Source: Tridacna crocea (lineage: Eukaryota; Mollusca; Bivalvia; Cardiida; Cardiidae). From it: a stretch of 64,000 nt of DNA. The notes under the pieces were generated by a model. The model was not told the origin of the DNA, made no database searches, and saw only the letters and a program-made list of their open reading frames with translations. The stretch lies in NCBI GenBank assembly GCA_943736015.1, contig OX031069.1, forward strand, positions 18,047,235 through 18,111,234, read 5' to 3'. Below, in pieces: positions 45,689 through 57,331 of the stretch. Within the stretch, counting starts at the first letter, position 1, and the number at the start of each line of letters is the position of its first letter. A program made the translations under genes and the position numbers.

Positions 45689-46419
45689 CTCTGAGAACGT
45701 TTACTGCATCGAAATGAATGAACTGGAAGACACAGTTAAGGAACTGAAAGACAAAGGCTACATTGAAAGTGTGTTCATTTACTACTCTGGACACTACTAT
45801 AAGGATGAAGGAAAGGGTTTCCAAACACATGAGGATAGATTTACACCAAAAGCGGAGTTCGGAAAGTACATTAAAACTCTAGAACGGGACATTATTCTAG
45901 TGACTGACTGCTGTTTTTCTGGAGAATTAAAGGATATTTGTCCTAATATTAGAATACAGATAGGTGCCTCAGGCTCTGAAGAAAATGCACAATTTCATCA
46001 GTCAGGCAGTATGCTTACAAAGTTTTTTGTTCATAGCCTGACAGGAAAGAGCCAAGGAACACCGTGTCCTCTGACCGGCAACATTGCTTGTAGTATTTGT
46101 GAGAACTATAATCCTGCAGCGGATAGAATTGGATTCATCTATGGCAGAGAAATGTTCAGAAATATCAAGGAACACATGGAAGAATATTACACACAACGAC
46201 CACATAAAAACTGCAGGCCATCGCTTTTCATTAGAGACGGTGACGATGATTGCATCATTGGTTATCATATAGACAAGAAAACGGACATCAAATTTGGCAT
46301 TGAAGACAATACTGAAAGTAAACAACCAGTAGATGAATTTGTAATTTCAGAATTGCCAAAAGAAATGAAAGACTTACAGATCATCCTATTCCGAGAGGTT
46401 TTGAAACAGAAAAATGTAG
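45689..46419 (+). CDS. Exon of a caspase/metacaspase-like (C14-type) protease
   Basis: Cysteine protease fold by motif. An acceptor (atttatattttcaacag) precedes the exon; it reads SENVYCIEMNELEDTVKE on. Following a beta strand, VFIYYSGH gives the catalytic histidine (residue 27 counting from MNELE), and ILVTDCCFSGEL gives the catalytic cysteine (residue 67), aligned to the DSCHSG-type loop of metacaspases and caspases. The later part (IGASGSEENAQF, SGSMLTKFF) fits the large-to-small-subunit region, with serine and glutamate after the loop. The exon ends at the donor tgtag|gtaag, leaving phase 1. The expected start of the domain is missing, so one or more upstream exons are absent or lie outside what I can see. 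The continuing open frame to 46496 is intron read-through. Confidence 0.7.
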
Positions 46420-47584
46420 GTAAGGTATACTGTTATCTTGCTCAAACATTTTTCAGAGCTACATCTAGAGTGCGGGATTGCCGACATTCCGCATGAAAAT
46501 CTTAATCCCGCGAAAACAAAATCATTTGTGTGCCAACTTCCGCACTAAAACAAAAGTGCTAGAAAAATAACGTAATAATGAGCACTATAATTAGGGATAG
46601 AGAGAAAAAAACACTTCTGGAGAATAAAATGTGACAAAGTTTGCACCATGGGTTACCGCAATAATCATTCGAAAACGTTAAAAAGTATACTTTGAGGTTA
46701 TTATATTCACATCAAGAAATAAAATAGCCTCACTGCAAGGCTTCTAAGCACTTGATCGCCAGTAGCACCGAATGCGACGATTTAGGAAAATTGTCTGGAA
46801 CTGTTGTATGTATATTCATATAGACGTGGATAAATCTACTCTGTATTTTAAATAATTAATTTCTTACGATCTTGTTGAGATTGGAGTAATTTCTGTATCA
46901 ATGTTTTCAAATCGACTTCTATAGATATGTTTTACTTGTCTTTTTCGTACATTTCTTTTTTTCTTTTAAATCCAACTTTAGAGAGTGAATATAGCTATCA
47001 TTATCAACGCCTAAACTACTAATAGAAAAAAAAAGTTAAAAAAAAAATGAGTATTCAATCATTTCAGCCAAAAGTAAAAACCAAAAGTAAAAACCAAATG
47101 CTGCAGTTTCATTTTTCTTATCAATTCGAATATTATATATCGTCTCACAGTGTTGACCGTATATCCGACCGCACTTTATGTGTAGAATGATCTCCATCCA
47201 CACCGTTCGAAAAATCCATGTAGCCGGGTAGTACAACACAAAAGTTTAATGTTAGTTATTTAGTTATTTAGATTTACAAAATAATCAAATACATCAAAAA
47301 TATTTTTTCATGTGCAAGGCGATTCGGGAACTAAGATGTGTTATCGGCCAAAGTGGATCGAGATCGGGCTGCACCAAAGTCTAGACCGATCTTCGATCCA
47401 CATTATCCGGTCTATTTAAAAGTGTTCGTTAAGACTAATAGCTAAAGAAAATCAAGAACAGGCCTAATGCTGAACTTCTACCTTGTGCTCACCTCGAGAC
47501 TAAAAGTGTTACAAAGCCAAAATACATGGATCAAACTCAATACAGATGAACTTTAATTAATCATGTTAATAAAGTCGTGTTTCT
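46420..47584. other. Intron-like DNA; one hairpin
   Basis: No gene. An imperfect inverted repeat at 47343-47410 pairs atcggccaaagtggatcgag with its counterpart ending ccacattatccgg. Confidence 0.45.
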
Positions 47585-48547
47585 TTATTTTATAGCTTTA
47601 CTTATAAATTGACATAAGCGAACTGAGTTTGATCTCTGTGGGCTTTTAATTAACTTTATGAATTTAAACATACAGGGGTTTCTGCAAAAGTAAGGTTTCA
47701 AAAACTGTTTTCTCAGGTTTTTAAATGCTTCACATTCCAACACAAAATGAAATTCTCCCCGAATTACAACAAATACATTTACGTTCGGATCTTGGAATTC
47801 TATTACTACCATACCTCCCAGTTTCTACTCGCTAAGTGTGTGAGGAAAGTCTCAACCTGGTCAAATTTACCCGCAAATTTCTGGGAATACACTTTTCTAA
47901 GTAAAAACTATAACAGAACTCGGGCTTTATATATTTGTATAAAACTGAAAATACGCTGCTACTTTCTATATCACTGTACCAACTTTGTAAAAAAGAGTCA
48001 ATAATTGTTTGTTTAAATGCATTAATAAAAATATTATTATCATATTGAAAAGGACTTTCCAAGACATTTGCAAAACCATAATCAAACAGTAATTGTTTCA
48101 ATCGAGAGACCCAATTTTTTTTTTTTCAATTTAATGCATCAATCAAAGAATTATTATAAGCCGTTTGCAATAAGATATTATATGATGATATGACTTTAAA
48201 CCAGTATTTCACAATAGAAACATACCTATCTATATACAGTGGGAGTCTACCTAACTCACCGTACACTGCCGCATTACTAGTGCTAGTTTTAACACCAAGA
48301 ACGGACTTGCAGAATTTCATTTGCAGGCGATCTACATCTTTAGATTTTGTAAATCCTCATATAGAGTTCCCGTATCCAAGGATTAACTCTACTAAAGCAT
48401 CAAATAACTGTAAAGGAATAGAAGGGTTAACCTCAAATTTAAAGATATTGCGTAAAAGAGTATACATCGCCTTTGAGGCTTTACCTATTAGATATTGGTT
48501 ATTCATTTCAAAAGATCCGGAATGGTTAAAAAAGACACCTAAATACA
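47585..48547 (-). pseudogene. LINE reverse transcriptase, C-terminal part, broken
   Basis: Minus-strand fragments of a non-LTR retrotransposon protein: the thumb end of the RT (TLYLGVFFNHSG), then the typical downstream region (FCKSVLGVKTSTSNAAVYGE) and the C-terminal region near 47600 (FHFVLECEAF). The three stretches lie in different frames (48557, 48320, 48101 and 47812 as starts), so several frameshifts break it. The part between this and the RT core is missing where an A-type element lies. Confidence 0.8.
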
Positions 48548-49352
48548 ACGTGCTCAAGGGGAGCTTTTAGGATCGTCCGGTGTGCGTCGTCAACAATTCT
48601 TTAAACGTCAACTCCTCCTAAACCGCTGGGCAAATTTGGACCAAACTTGGCTGGAATGTTCCTTGGGAGGTCCTCTTCAAAAGTTGTTCATAGAATTTGA
48701 TTCCGTCAAAAACTATGGTTGCTATGGCAACCAAATTGATTTTTTTAGGAAATTATGTAAAAGTCTTCTCTGAAACCGCCGGCCAGATTTTAAAATAATT
48801 TCACAGATATGTTCCTTTGGTGACCCTTTTCAAAAATTGTTCGCAAAATTTTGATCCGAAATTTTGAGACACGGCTCTGGTGAATGGGGGCTACTTGCAA
48901 TATACGGCAAAGAAAAAATTCTTCTTCTCTGACACCACTGGTCAGATTTTGAAATACTTTTTCAGGGATGTTCTTTGGGTGACCCTTTTCAAAATTTGTT
49001 CACGAAATTTTGATCCGTCAAGAAACATGGCTCTGGTGAATAGGGGCTACTTGAACTATACAGCAAAGAAGAAATTTTTAAAAATTCTTCTCTCAAACCG
49101 CTGGTCAGATTTTTTTATAATTTCACAGAGATATTCCTTGTGTGACCCTTTTCAAAAATTGTTCGCGACATTTTGATCTTCTTTTCTGAAACTGATGGTC
49201 AGATTTTGAAATGACTTTTACAGGTGACCTTTTGAAAATTGCTTGGCAAAATAATGATTTTGTTTCCAATGTTTCAATTCTAAAAAAAAAAAAAGGCTAT
49301 GGTCCTCTCAGAAATTCAGATGAGCGATCCAGGGCCATATTGGCCCTCTTGT
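48548..49352 (+). mobile_element. Family A element inserted in the LINE, 5' end shortened
   Basis: Starts at AACGTGCTCAAGGGGAGC, so the first 15-20 bases are gone. Core 3 units follow, and the 3' end is CAGATGAGCGATCCA, hairpin GGGCCAtaTTGGCCC, CTCTTGT. The LINE frame resumes at 49353. About 25-30 residues of RT are absent between the two LINE parts, consistent with a deletion at the junction. Confidence 0.75.
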
Positions 49353-49735
49353 TTTAGTAGCACGATGTTTGTTTTGTCTGTAGTAACTCTCATTCCCCAT
49401 ATACTGCAGTAATCATATAAACGATTTAGAGTCGCCTGTAAATCACTGACGGACTGACCAATTAGGACCATGTCGTCTGCAAATAATAAAAGGATGAGAC
49501 ATATACCGTTAAAATTTAGACCACAGTTTGGTCTATCTTGTAAAAATAATTCTATATCCTCTATGAATAGAGCATACGTGACCGGTGAATATATTTGGCC
49601 TTGGCGTAAACCTACTGGAATATCGAAAACTTCGAATAATGTTACAGCACTTAACACACGATTATACATTGAACGAAAAATGCGCAGAATTTTTCCATCT
49701 AGACCTTGTTGAAACAATTTATGCCATAACGCATG
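49353..49735 (-). pseudogene. LINE reverse transcriptase core fragment
   Basis: Minus strand, one open frame: LWHKLFQQGLDGKILRIF, then VGLRQGQIYSPVTYALFI (RT motif region B/C) and LLLFADDMVLIG with the FADD catalytic aspartates. Downstream motifs follow to DKTNIVLLK. The frame begins within a SINE remnant, so the RT is 5' truncated. Belongs with 47585-48547. Confidence 0.85.
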
Positions 49736-49815
49736 TATTTCCTGGGTTTTACCATTGCTGGGCTCGGGCTCTGAAGTGTCTTGCCATAGTCCCACACTGA
49801 GCCACGCAAAACCCG
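49736..49815 (-). repeat. SINE type 2 fragment, minus strand
   Basis: On the minus strand the text 'atggtaaaacccaggaaata' follows 'cttcagagcccgagcccagc', as in the type 2 SINE body. It abuts the truncated LINE. Confidence 0.55.
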
Positions 49816-50507
49816 GAAAAGCATGATAGTAATGTTAAAGCGTTCGTGTAGAGTGACATGTTCTAAATTGACCTGCAATCCCTTTTGACAAATTCTTGCA
49901 AAGAAGGGTGAGAAATACAGAAATATTTACAAGAAAACAGGATGGATGTAGCTGCAAAAACACAAAAACCGATGACACAACAAGATTTCATTGCACATCG
50001 TGTGACTGGAAGCACCTCAGACTGTCTTTTCTGCTTTAATTGCGAATTTAAGCAACAACTTTACGTAAGCATCTGTATGAAATGATAGATGGAAGCTAAA
50101 TTCTCTTTTAAATACGAAGATAAACTTTCATTTAATTTATGAAATAAAGGTATTGAACAACGTAGCATAAGGTAAGATGAGTGTGGATCTTCTTATCTTA
50201 CAGTGACTGCACTGTAACGAGTGTTAAATAAAAAGGTACGTGGCATTCATACAAATAAAGATGACTAGATTAAAAGAACCCTTCAATTGATGTGATCTTG
50301 TTTTTTTTTATTTCCCCATAAACAAATGATGTATTAATCCTTTACCACAGAATTGGATTCGCGTTTAAATTCACCCTCCACTCTTTACTTGCCCTCTTTT
50401 TTTCTGAAGGCGATTGAGTTTATTCGAAAATTTATAAAATGCAACCCTCTCTTTTGTTAAGTCGGATGTCCATCTTCACCTAGAGCATAAGCTGAATATG
50501 CCCCTGT
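49816..50507. other. No gene recognised
   Basis: AT-rich DNA, nothing supportable. Confidence 0.45.
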
Positions 50508-51877
50508 TTTTAGCTCTACTGGCTGAAAGCCAGCAGAGCTTACGTGGGGTGATAAAAAAGATCGTGGACTACCTCAACATTTTGAAAACTACTACACGTA
50601 GAATTAGAAAATTTTGCATAGATGAGCATCAATTACCTGGTAACTGACTCAACCTTTCAAATGTCGTCATATTTAAGTAGGTAAAGTATGACGTCATTTT
50701 AATGACGTCATATACTGTATTAGTGGATTAAAATATCGGATGACGTTTTATTTAAGCAAAAATCCGACTAAAAATAAGGGAAAAGTAGCCATTTCAAGTT
50801 TAAAATTATTTCCATTTCTTGTTTAAGCGATAAAGTCTGTCTTTGAGGTCAGATTTCCATGAAACTTGCAGAGTATGTTTATTTTATCAATATCCAATAT
50901 ATTTTATCAATATCCAATATCTTCAACCCTATTGATTTTGAAAAAAAATCCAACAAACAGTACGGGAAAAGTAGCCGTTTCAAATTGAAAACTTTCTTTT
51001 CTTGTTTACGCAATAAAGTCTGCATTTTTAGTCTGGTTTTTGTGAAACTTGCACAGTTTATTTATCTCATCAATAGCTTGAAGTGTATTGATTTTGAAAA
51101 TAAAATTAAGAAACAGAATGGGAAAAGTAGCCATTTCAAGTTTAAAATTTCAGTTTCAGTTTTCGGTAAAGGCTGTCTTTGTGGTCAGATTTCCATGAAA
51201 CTTGCAGAGTATGTTTATCTTATCAATAGCTATAAGTCTATTGATTTTAGAAAAAAAAGAAACCGTATTTGAAAAGTAGCCTTTTCAAGTTGAAAACTTT
51301 TTTTCCTTGTTTACGCGATCGATAGAGTCTGCATTTGAGGTCAGATTTTCATGAAATTTGCATAGCTTGTTTATCTCACCAATTGCTTGAAGCCTATTGA
51401 TTTAGAAAAAAAATCCAACAAACAGTACGGGGAAAGTAGCCATTAAAAGTTGAACACTTTTATTGCTTTTTTACATGCGATCAGATTTTTGTGATTTTTT
51501 CAGTTTCTTTATCTCATCAATAGCTTTAACCTGGACAAACAGTAATGGAAAAGTGGCCATTTTGTGTTGAAAATTTGGATTTCTAATTTACATTATGAAT
51601 TCAGCATTTTTGGGTTTGATATTCATGGAACTTGCCCATTTGTTTTCATGGTCTCGTCAACAGCTGGAACCCTGTTGATTTTTAAAAAAGTCTGACTATC
51701 AGTATGGGAAAAGTAGCAATTCAAACTTGAAAATTTCCATTTCTTGTTTATAAGTACTTTCCTTCACACTGATTTTACTGGTTTTCTTTTTAAATCATGA
51801 ATTCATAATGTATGCTAGCATTAAAGCAAAGTCTCTGCCAGTAGAGCGATTTCAGGCCCTTCAGGGCCTTCTAATTT
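50508..51877 (+). mobile_element. Family T element, complete
   Basis: Left end AGCTCTACTGGCT, hairpin CTGGCT-GAA-AGCCAG. Core of about seven units near 150-160 bp (aaaagtagccatttcaagtt, ataaagtctgcatttgagg, cttgcacagtttgtttatct). The right end is GCCAGTAGAGCGATTTC, hairpin AGGCCCTtcAGGGCCT (perfect), TCTAATT. GCTCTACTGGC and GCCAGTAGAGC are exact inverses. Confidence 0.8.
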
Positions 51878-51898
51878 GACTATTTTGCAAATAGTAAT

Positions 51899-52860
51899 TA
51901 GCTCAACTGGCTGAAAGCCAGCATAGCTTATGTAATGGTATGCTTTCCTTCCGTCCGTCCGTCTGTCTATCCGTCTGTTAGTCTTTTTTGTTCACTCGAT
52001 AAAGTCTGCATTTGTTGTCAGAATTCTTTAAAACTTGCACAGGTTGTTAATCTTATTAATACCTTGAACCCTGGTGAGTTTTTTAAAAAAAATCAACAAA
52101 CAGTACAAGAAAAGTAGCCATTTCAAGTTGAAAATTCCTATTTCTTGTTAACGCGATAAAGTCTGCATTTGTTGTCAGATTTGCATAGTTTGTTTATCTT
52201 ATCAATAGCTTGAACTCAATTGACTTTGAAAAACAAATCTAACAAACAGAATGTAAAGTAGCCATTTCAAGTAAAAATTCCCATTTATTGTTTACATTAT
52301 AAAGTTTCCATTAGTTATCAGAATTTCATGAAACTTGCACAGTTTGTTTATCTCATCAATCGCTTGAATCTTATTGATTTTGAAAAAGATCCAAAAAACA
52401 GTATGGGAAAAGTAGCCATTTGAAATTGAAAATTTCCATTTCTTCTTTAGGCAATGAAGTGCAATGTTTTGATCCAATTCTTTTGAAACTTTCAAAGGTT
52501 GTTTTATTTATCAAAGAAATGCAATCTAATAGGGTGAAGAAAATCTAGTGATTCGTTCAGAAAGCAGCCATTTAAGAAACCTAGTATTGCTTACTCAACA
52601 AAGTTCACATTATTTGTCACATTTCTTTGAAATTTGCTAGGATTGTTTAATACAAGGCTTACTTAAATCCTATCAAATTTTGCTGGATTCCAAACAATTG
52701 TTTTTCAGAAACTCCTTTCTTTTTAGATTGTTTGTTCAATTCACCATGCCTACTTACGATGTCTTACTGGGTTCAAGCCCAGTTGTAAGCACATCTGCCC
52801 TTTTTTCATAATTTATAAAGTATGCTAGCAAAAAGGCGAAATCACTGCCAGTAGACTTTT
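51899..52860 (+). mobile_element. Second family T element, 3' end truncated
   Basis: Left end AGCTCAACTGGCT with hairpin CTGGCT-GAA-AGCCAG, then CCTTCCGTCCGTCCGTCTGTC. Same core as the first. The right end stops at 'gccagtagacttttcag' without a hairpin. It lies 22 bp after the first copy, in the same direction. Confidence 0.75.
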
Positions 52861-53790
52861 CAGTTCCAATAAAATGTCAATCAGTACACTTATTTGAACA
52901 AGCATATGTGTTACCACCTTTGAGCACATTGTTTGCCTTGTGTGACTTTGATGTTTAATTATGGCCATTTTCATTATATGCAGAAATTTTGGTAGCTTTT
53001 CTATATAGAAATGATATTATGGGCATGGATCTAGACGCCCTCGTTGAAAATTAAAGGAAAAACTGAACTGATCACTGCTTCTTAAGAATGAATAGACTGG
53101 GACTGATATATCAGAAGCTTACTTTCTCTCTGTACTTTTTTAACTTCCATCTTAGTTCAGTTACATCTCTTCAACATATGCCCGTTGATCTTTCCATTTA
53201 GAACTATTTCGTAGTGTAAGAAATTAATAATTGTGAAATGAATGTTAGTGTGATGAACTGTACGCGGAGAGAATTCTGATGCAAGGATAAGAGCTGGAAA
53301 TACTAGATTGCCATAAAATTTGCGTAGAGTGAGTAAGGTTATTATGAGCTGTTTTTATTTTAAGTTGAATGTGCTTGTCTGTAATGAAGGTTAAATCTTG
53401 GCAGTCGGTCATACCTGTTGGAAGTACATACACCTTTAACTAAAATAGATATAAAGAAAACTGAGTTGTCTTTAAGGATTTAAATGTGTTGACATTCCCC
53501 AAAATCAATGGTACTTTGAGTGTCCAGAAAAATGGGGTACATAAATCCTTAAATATTAGTTCTTCACTTAAATCTATGTTGAGAGCATTCATTAAGATTA
53601 TCTCTTTCAGGCTGTCTAAAAAAGGAGCCGCAGCATACTAGTATTTTTTTTTCCAAAAACACAAGTTTTGGTATTTGTTTAGTTCCTTGGTTAAACATTG
53701 TAATCCGTTACCTATACCTCTTTATCTCTCTAGAATGTGAAGTAGCATATTTATGGTTTAAACAGGATTGTACATAAATACAGATATTAG
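52861..53790. other. No gene; short foldback
   Basis: Arms tttaaggatttaaatgtg and acataaatccttaaa at about 53470-53557 are inverted. Nothing else recognised. Confidence 0.45.
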
Positions 53791-54036
53791 TAGTGGTGAG
53801 CGTGTCGGATTCATGACCTGGTGGTTGTGAGTTCGATACCCGGTTGAGGCGAACTTGCTTTCTGACGTATTTTCGCCTCTCACCTCTGCTGAAGCATGTG
53901 AGAAAAGTAGTTGGTGGCTTTTGAAAGAAAGTTTTGTTAGTACTGTTATGAGAAAGCCAGGAAACACGTGCGTCATAGACCGCCATGATATGACCTTGGC
54001 TATTAAAGTGGCGTTAAACCCCAATAAAACACAACT
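53791..54036 (+). repeat. SINE type 1 copy, 5' truncated
   Basis: Starts inside the A box (tggtgagcgtgtcgg), contains the B box GTTCGATACCC and the full body (gaagcatgtgagaaaagtag, ggcgttaaaccccaataaaa). Lies in the putative intron directly before the second exon. Confidence 0.8.
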
Positions 54037-54121
54037 AATCTTTCAAGAATTAACTTTTTAACACTGTGAACTTAAACTAATAATGAAAGAACATGAAAAA
54101 TGTTTTATATTTCATCAATAG

Positions 54122-54393
54122 ATGTGGACAGGCACAAGGGACTGTGGGAGAAACATTCTGACGTAATTGCGGTTATAGTGAGAGAAGGTCCTCATAAAGA
54201 ACACAAAATCGAACTACCTACAATAGCAAGGGTGTCAGATGCAGTGATTCAAAAGTTAGACATATGCTGTAGTTTGAGACAAATTAAGAAATTAAACGAA
54301 GGGAAAGTCGGGATGTTTCTTACAGACCTTACCGTGGAAAAAGTTGTGGAGTGTGCTAGTAAAAAAAACTGTCATGGCTTGAACGTTCAAAGG
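54122..54393 (+). CDS. Putative downstream exon of the protease gene, unknown domain
   Basis: Preceded by an acceptor (ttatatttcatcaatag) and ended by a consensus donor (AAAGG|GTAAGT). The previous exon leaves one base of a codon (g) and this one begins with the other two (at), so the phase fits and gives an aspartate. It encodes about 90 residues (DVDRHKGLWEKHSDVIAV; RVSDAVIQKLDICCSLRQ; GKVGMFLTDLTVEKVVE) of mixed alpha/beta look, which I do not recognise. The 7.7-kb gap contains only repeats and intron-like DNA. The link to the protease exon rests on phase and order only. Confidence 0.5.
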
Positions 54394-55015
54394 GTAAGTT
54401 GATTTTGACCTATGTAGGTGCGTTTGAACCTATTCTTTCTCTGAAACAAAAGTGCTGCAGACAAATTCCAAAATATTTTTGCTAAAGACGATTTCTACAA
54501 TTTAATTTCTCCCAAGTATTTTTATTTCAAGTATGTTATGGTTTAAAATATGTTGAATCTAAATAAATCAAGAAAAAGAGGGTTGCAGGCTTAATTCTGT
54601 TAACCTCAAAATATGACCATTTTGACGGTTGAGAGCACATTCTGGATGTCTTCCATTTTATAAATAAAGATGTAAAACGAGATGCAACAATTTTAAAATA
54701 AATTCATTAAAAAAGACCTAAAGTGTATTTTTTTTCTCTAAGAAATGATGTCTTGTTCCTAAAAAATCCGTCTACAAAACAAAACTGACACCAGTGCTTT
54801 TTTTTTGGTAAATTGCTGAGAAATCTATCCAAGATTTTTTTTCTTTAAAAATGTCGCGTTTTGTGCTTCGTTATATCTCCAACATAAAATCAAAAAAATA
54901 CATATGGGTTACTGCCTTCTTATTCATGTAATAAGTCATTTTATGGTAAATGGGGTTATTTCATGACAATTCTATTTTTACATACATATTAGCACTAATG
55001 TACTACTTAGCCCTT
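54394..55015. other. No gene recognised
   Basis: Likely intron continuation; AT-rich. Confidence 0.4.
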
Positions 55016-55354
55016 TATGACTTTGAATCCTTTTTCATAAAGAAAAAAACCATAGCTCTGGTTTGAATATATTCTTGAGTTGTTTCCCTGTAATCATTTT
55101 CGTTGACAAATCATGTCCATTCTGTAACTCAAAAACCTTTTAAGGTACATGTATTTCGATATAACATCAACATTTATAAAGCACCATGAGACAAAGTGTC
55201 ATGCAAAAGAACCATAATTCTGTACACAATTTAAAATTGTTTAACTGAAACAGTTAACTCTTCACAATTCAGATTTGTGTACTTCCAATTCCCTTAGGAA
55301 TATTAAGTGGATTTAGCATAATTCTGTGGGTTGGATATCTTCCTGTTATTTTCC
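55016..55354 (+). repeat. Core-like repeat (caccatgagacaaagtgtca), left part
   Basis: Units of D-like text (cataactctggtttgaatat, aaatcatgtccattctgtaa, caccatgagacaaagtgtca) continue at 57332-57640 after the family A insertion. Confidence 0.55.
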
Positions 55355-57331
55355 TTTTAGCTCACCTGAGCACAACGTGCTCAACGGGAGCTTTTAGGAT
55401 CACCCGGTGTCCGTCGTCCGTCGGTCGTCGTGCGTCGTCAACAATTCTTTAAACATCAACTCCTCCTAAACTGCTTGGCCAATTTGGACCAAACTTGGCT
55501 GGATTGTTCCTTGGGAGGTCCTCTTTAAAAATTGTTCACAGAATTTGATTTCGTCAAAAACTCTGGTTGCCATGGCAACCAAATGGAATTTTCAAAGAAA
55601 TTCTTTAAAAATCTTCTCTGAAACCGCTGGCCAGATTTTAAAATGATTTCACAGGGATGTTCCTTGGGTGACCCTTTTCAAAACGTGCTCGCGAAATTTT
55701 GATCCGTCAAGAAACATGGCTCTGGTGAATGGGGGCTACTTGCACTATACATAAATGAAGAAATTCTTAAAAATTCTTCTTCTCTGAAACCGCTGGTCAG
55801 AATTTGAAATAATTTCTCAGGGATGTTCTTTGGGTGACCCTTTTCAACAAGTGTTGGCGAAATTTTGATATGTCAAGAAACATGGCTCTGGTGAATGGGG
55901 GCTATTTGCACTATACAGAAATGAAGAAATTCTTGAAAATTCTTTTTCTCTGAAACGGCTGGTCAGATTTTAAAGTAATTTCACAGAGATATTCCTTGGG
56001 TGACCCTTTTCAAAAATTGTTCGTGAAATTTTGATCCGATAAGAAACATGGCTCTGGTGAATGGGGGCTACTCGCACTATATGGAAATGAAGACATTCTT
56101 GAAAATTCTTCTTCGCTGAAACCAGATTTTAGAATAATTTCACAACAATGTTCCTTGGGTGACCCTTTTCAAAAATTGTTCGCGAAATTTTGATCTGTCA
56201 AAAAGCATGGCTCTGGTGAATGGGCACATTTAAAAATAATTTCACAAGGATGTTACTTGAATGACCCTTTTCAAAAATTGTTCGCTAAATTGTGATCCAT
56301 CAAGAAACATGGCTCTGGTGAATGGGGGCTACTTGCACTATACAGAAATGAAGAAATTCTTAAAAATCCTTCTTTTTTGAAACTGATGGTCAGTTTTTGA
56401 AATGACTTTTACAGGTGACCTTTTGAAAATTGCTTGGCAAAATTTAATTTTGTTTCCAATGTTTCAATACCTCAACAAAAAAAGGCTATGGTCCCCTAAA
56501 AAATTCAGGTGAGCGATCCAGGGCCATATTGTAGAATAATTTCACAGAGATGTTCCTTAGGTGACCCTTTTCAAAAATTGCTCGTGAAATTTTGATCCGT
56601 CAAGAAACATGGCTCTGGTTAATTGGGGGCTACTTGCGCTATAAGGAAATGAAAAAATTCTTAAAAATTCTTCTTCTCTGAAACCGCTGGTCTGATTTTG
56701 AAATAATTTCACAGAGATGTTCCTTGGGTGACCCTTTTCAAAAATTGTTCGTGAAATTTTGATTTGTCAAGAAACATGGCTCTGGTGAATGGGGGCTACT
56801 TGCACTATACATAAATGAAGAAATTCTTAAAAATTCTTCTTCCCTCAAACGGCTGGTCAGATTTTTGAAAATTTTCACAGAGATATATTCCTTGGGTTAC
56901 CCTTTTCAAAACTTGTTCGTGAAAGTTTGATTCGTCGAGAAACATTGCGCTGGTAAATGGGGGCTACTTGCAGTATATGGAAATGAAGAATTTCTTGAAA
57001 ATTCTTCTTCTCTGAAACGGCTGATCAGATTTGAAAATTATTTCACGGAAATATTCCTTGAATGACCTTTTTCAAAATTTGTTTGCGAAATTTTGATAGG
57101 TCAAGGAAACATGGCTGTGGTGAATGGGGGCTACTTGCACTGTACGGAAATTAAGGAAACTTCTAAAAATTCCTCTTTTCTGAAACTGCTCGTCAGATTT
57201 TGAAAGGAATTTTACAGGTGTCCTTTTAAAAATTGCTTGGCAAAATAATGATTTTGTTTCAAAAAAAAAAGGCTATGGTCCTCTCAAAAATTCAGGTGAG
57301 CGATCCAGGGCCATCTTGGCCCTCTTGTTAT
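55355..57331 (+). mobile_element. Family A element with two 3' ends
   Basis: Normal left end AGCTCACCTGAGCACAACGTGCTC. Core 3 units run to a 3' end at 56505-56531 (CAGGTGAGCGATCCA, GGGCCATATTG) that is cut inside the hairpin. Core 3 then starts again and runs to a second, complete end at 57294-57331 (GGGCCAtctTGGCCC, CTCTTGTT). It looks like a fusion of two elements, possibly by unequal exchange within the cores. Confidence 0.75.

Noticed and set aside
46420-46496. C-terminal extension of the protease frame
   Set aside because: Lies after a good splice donor at 46419/46420; read-through into intron.
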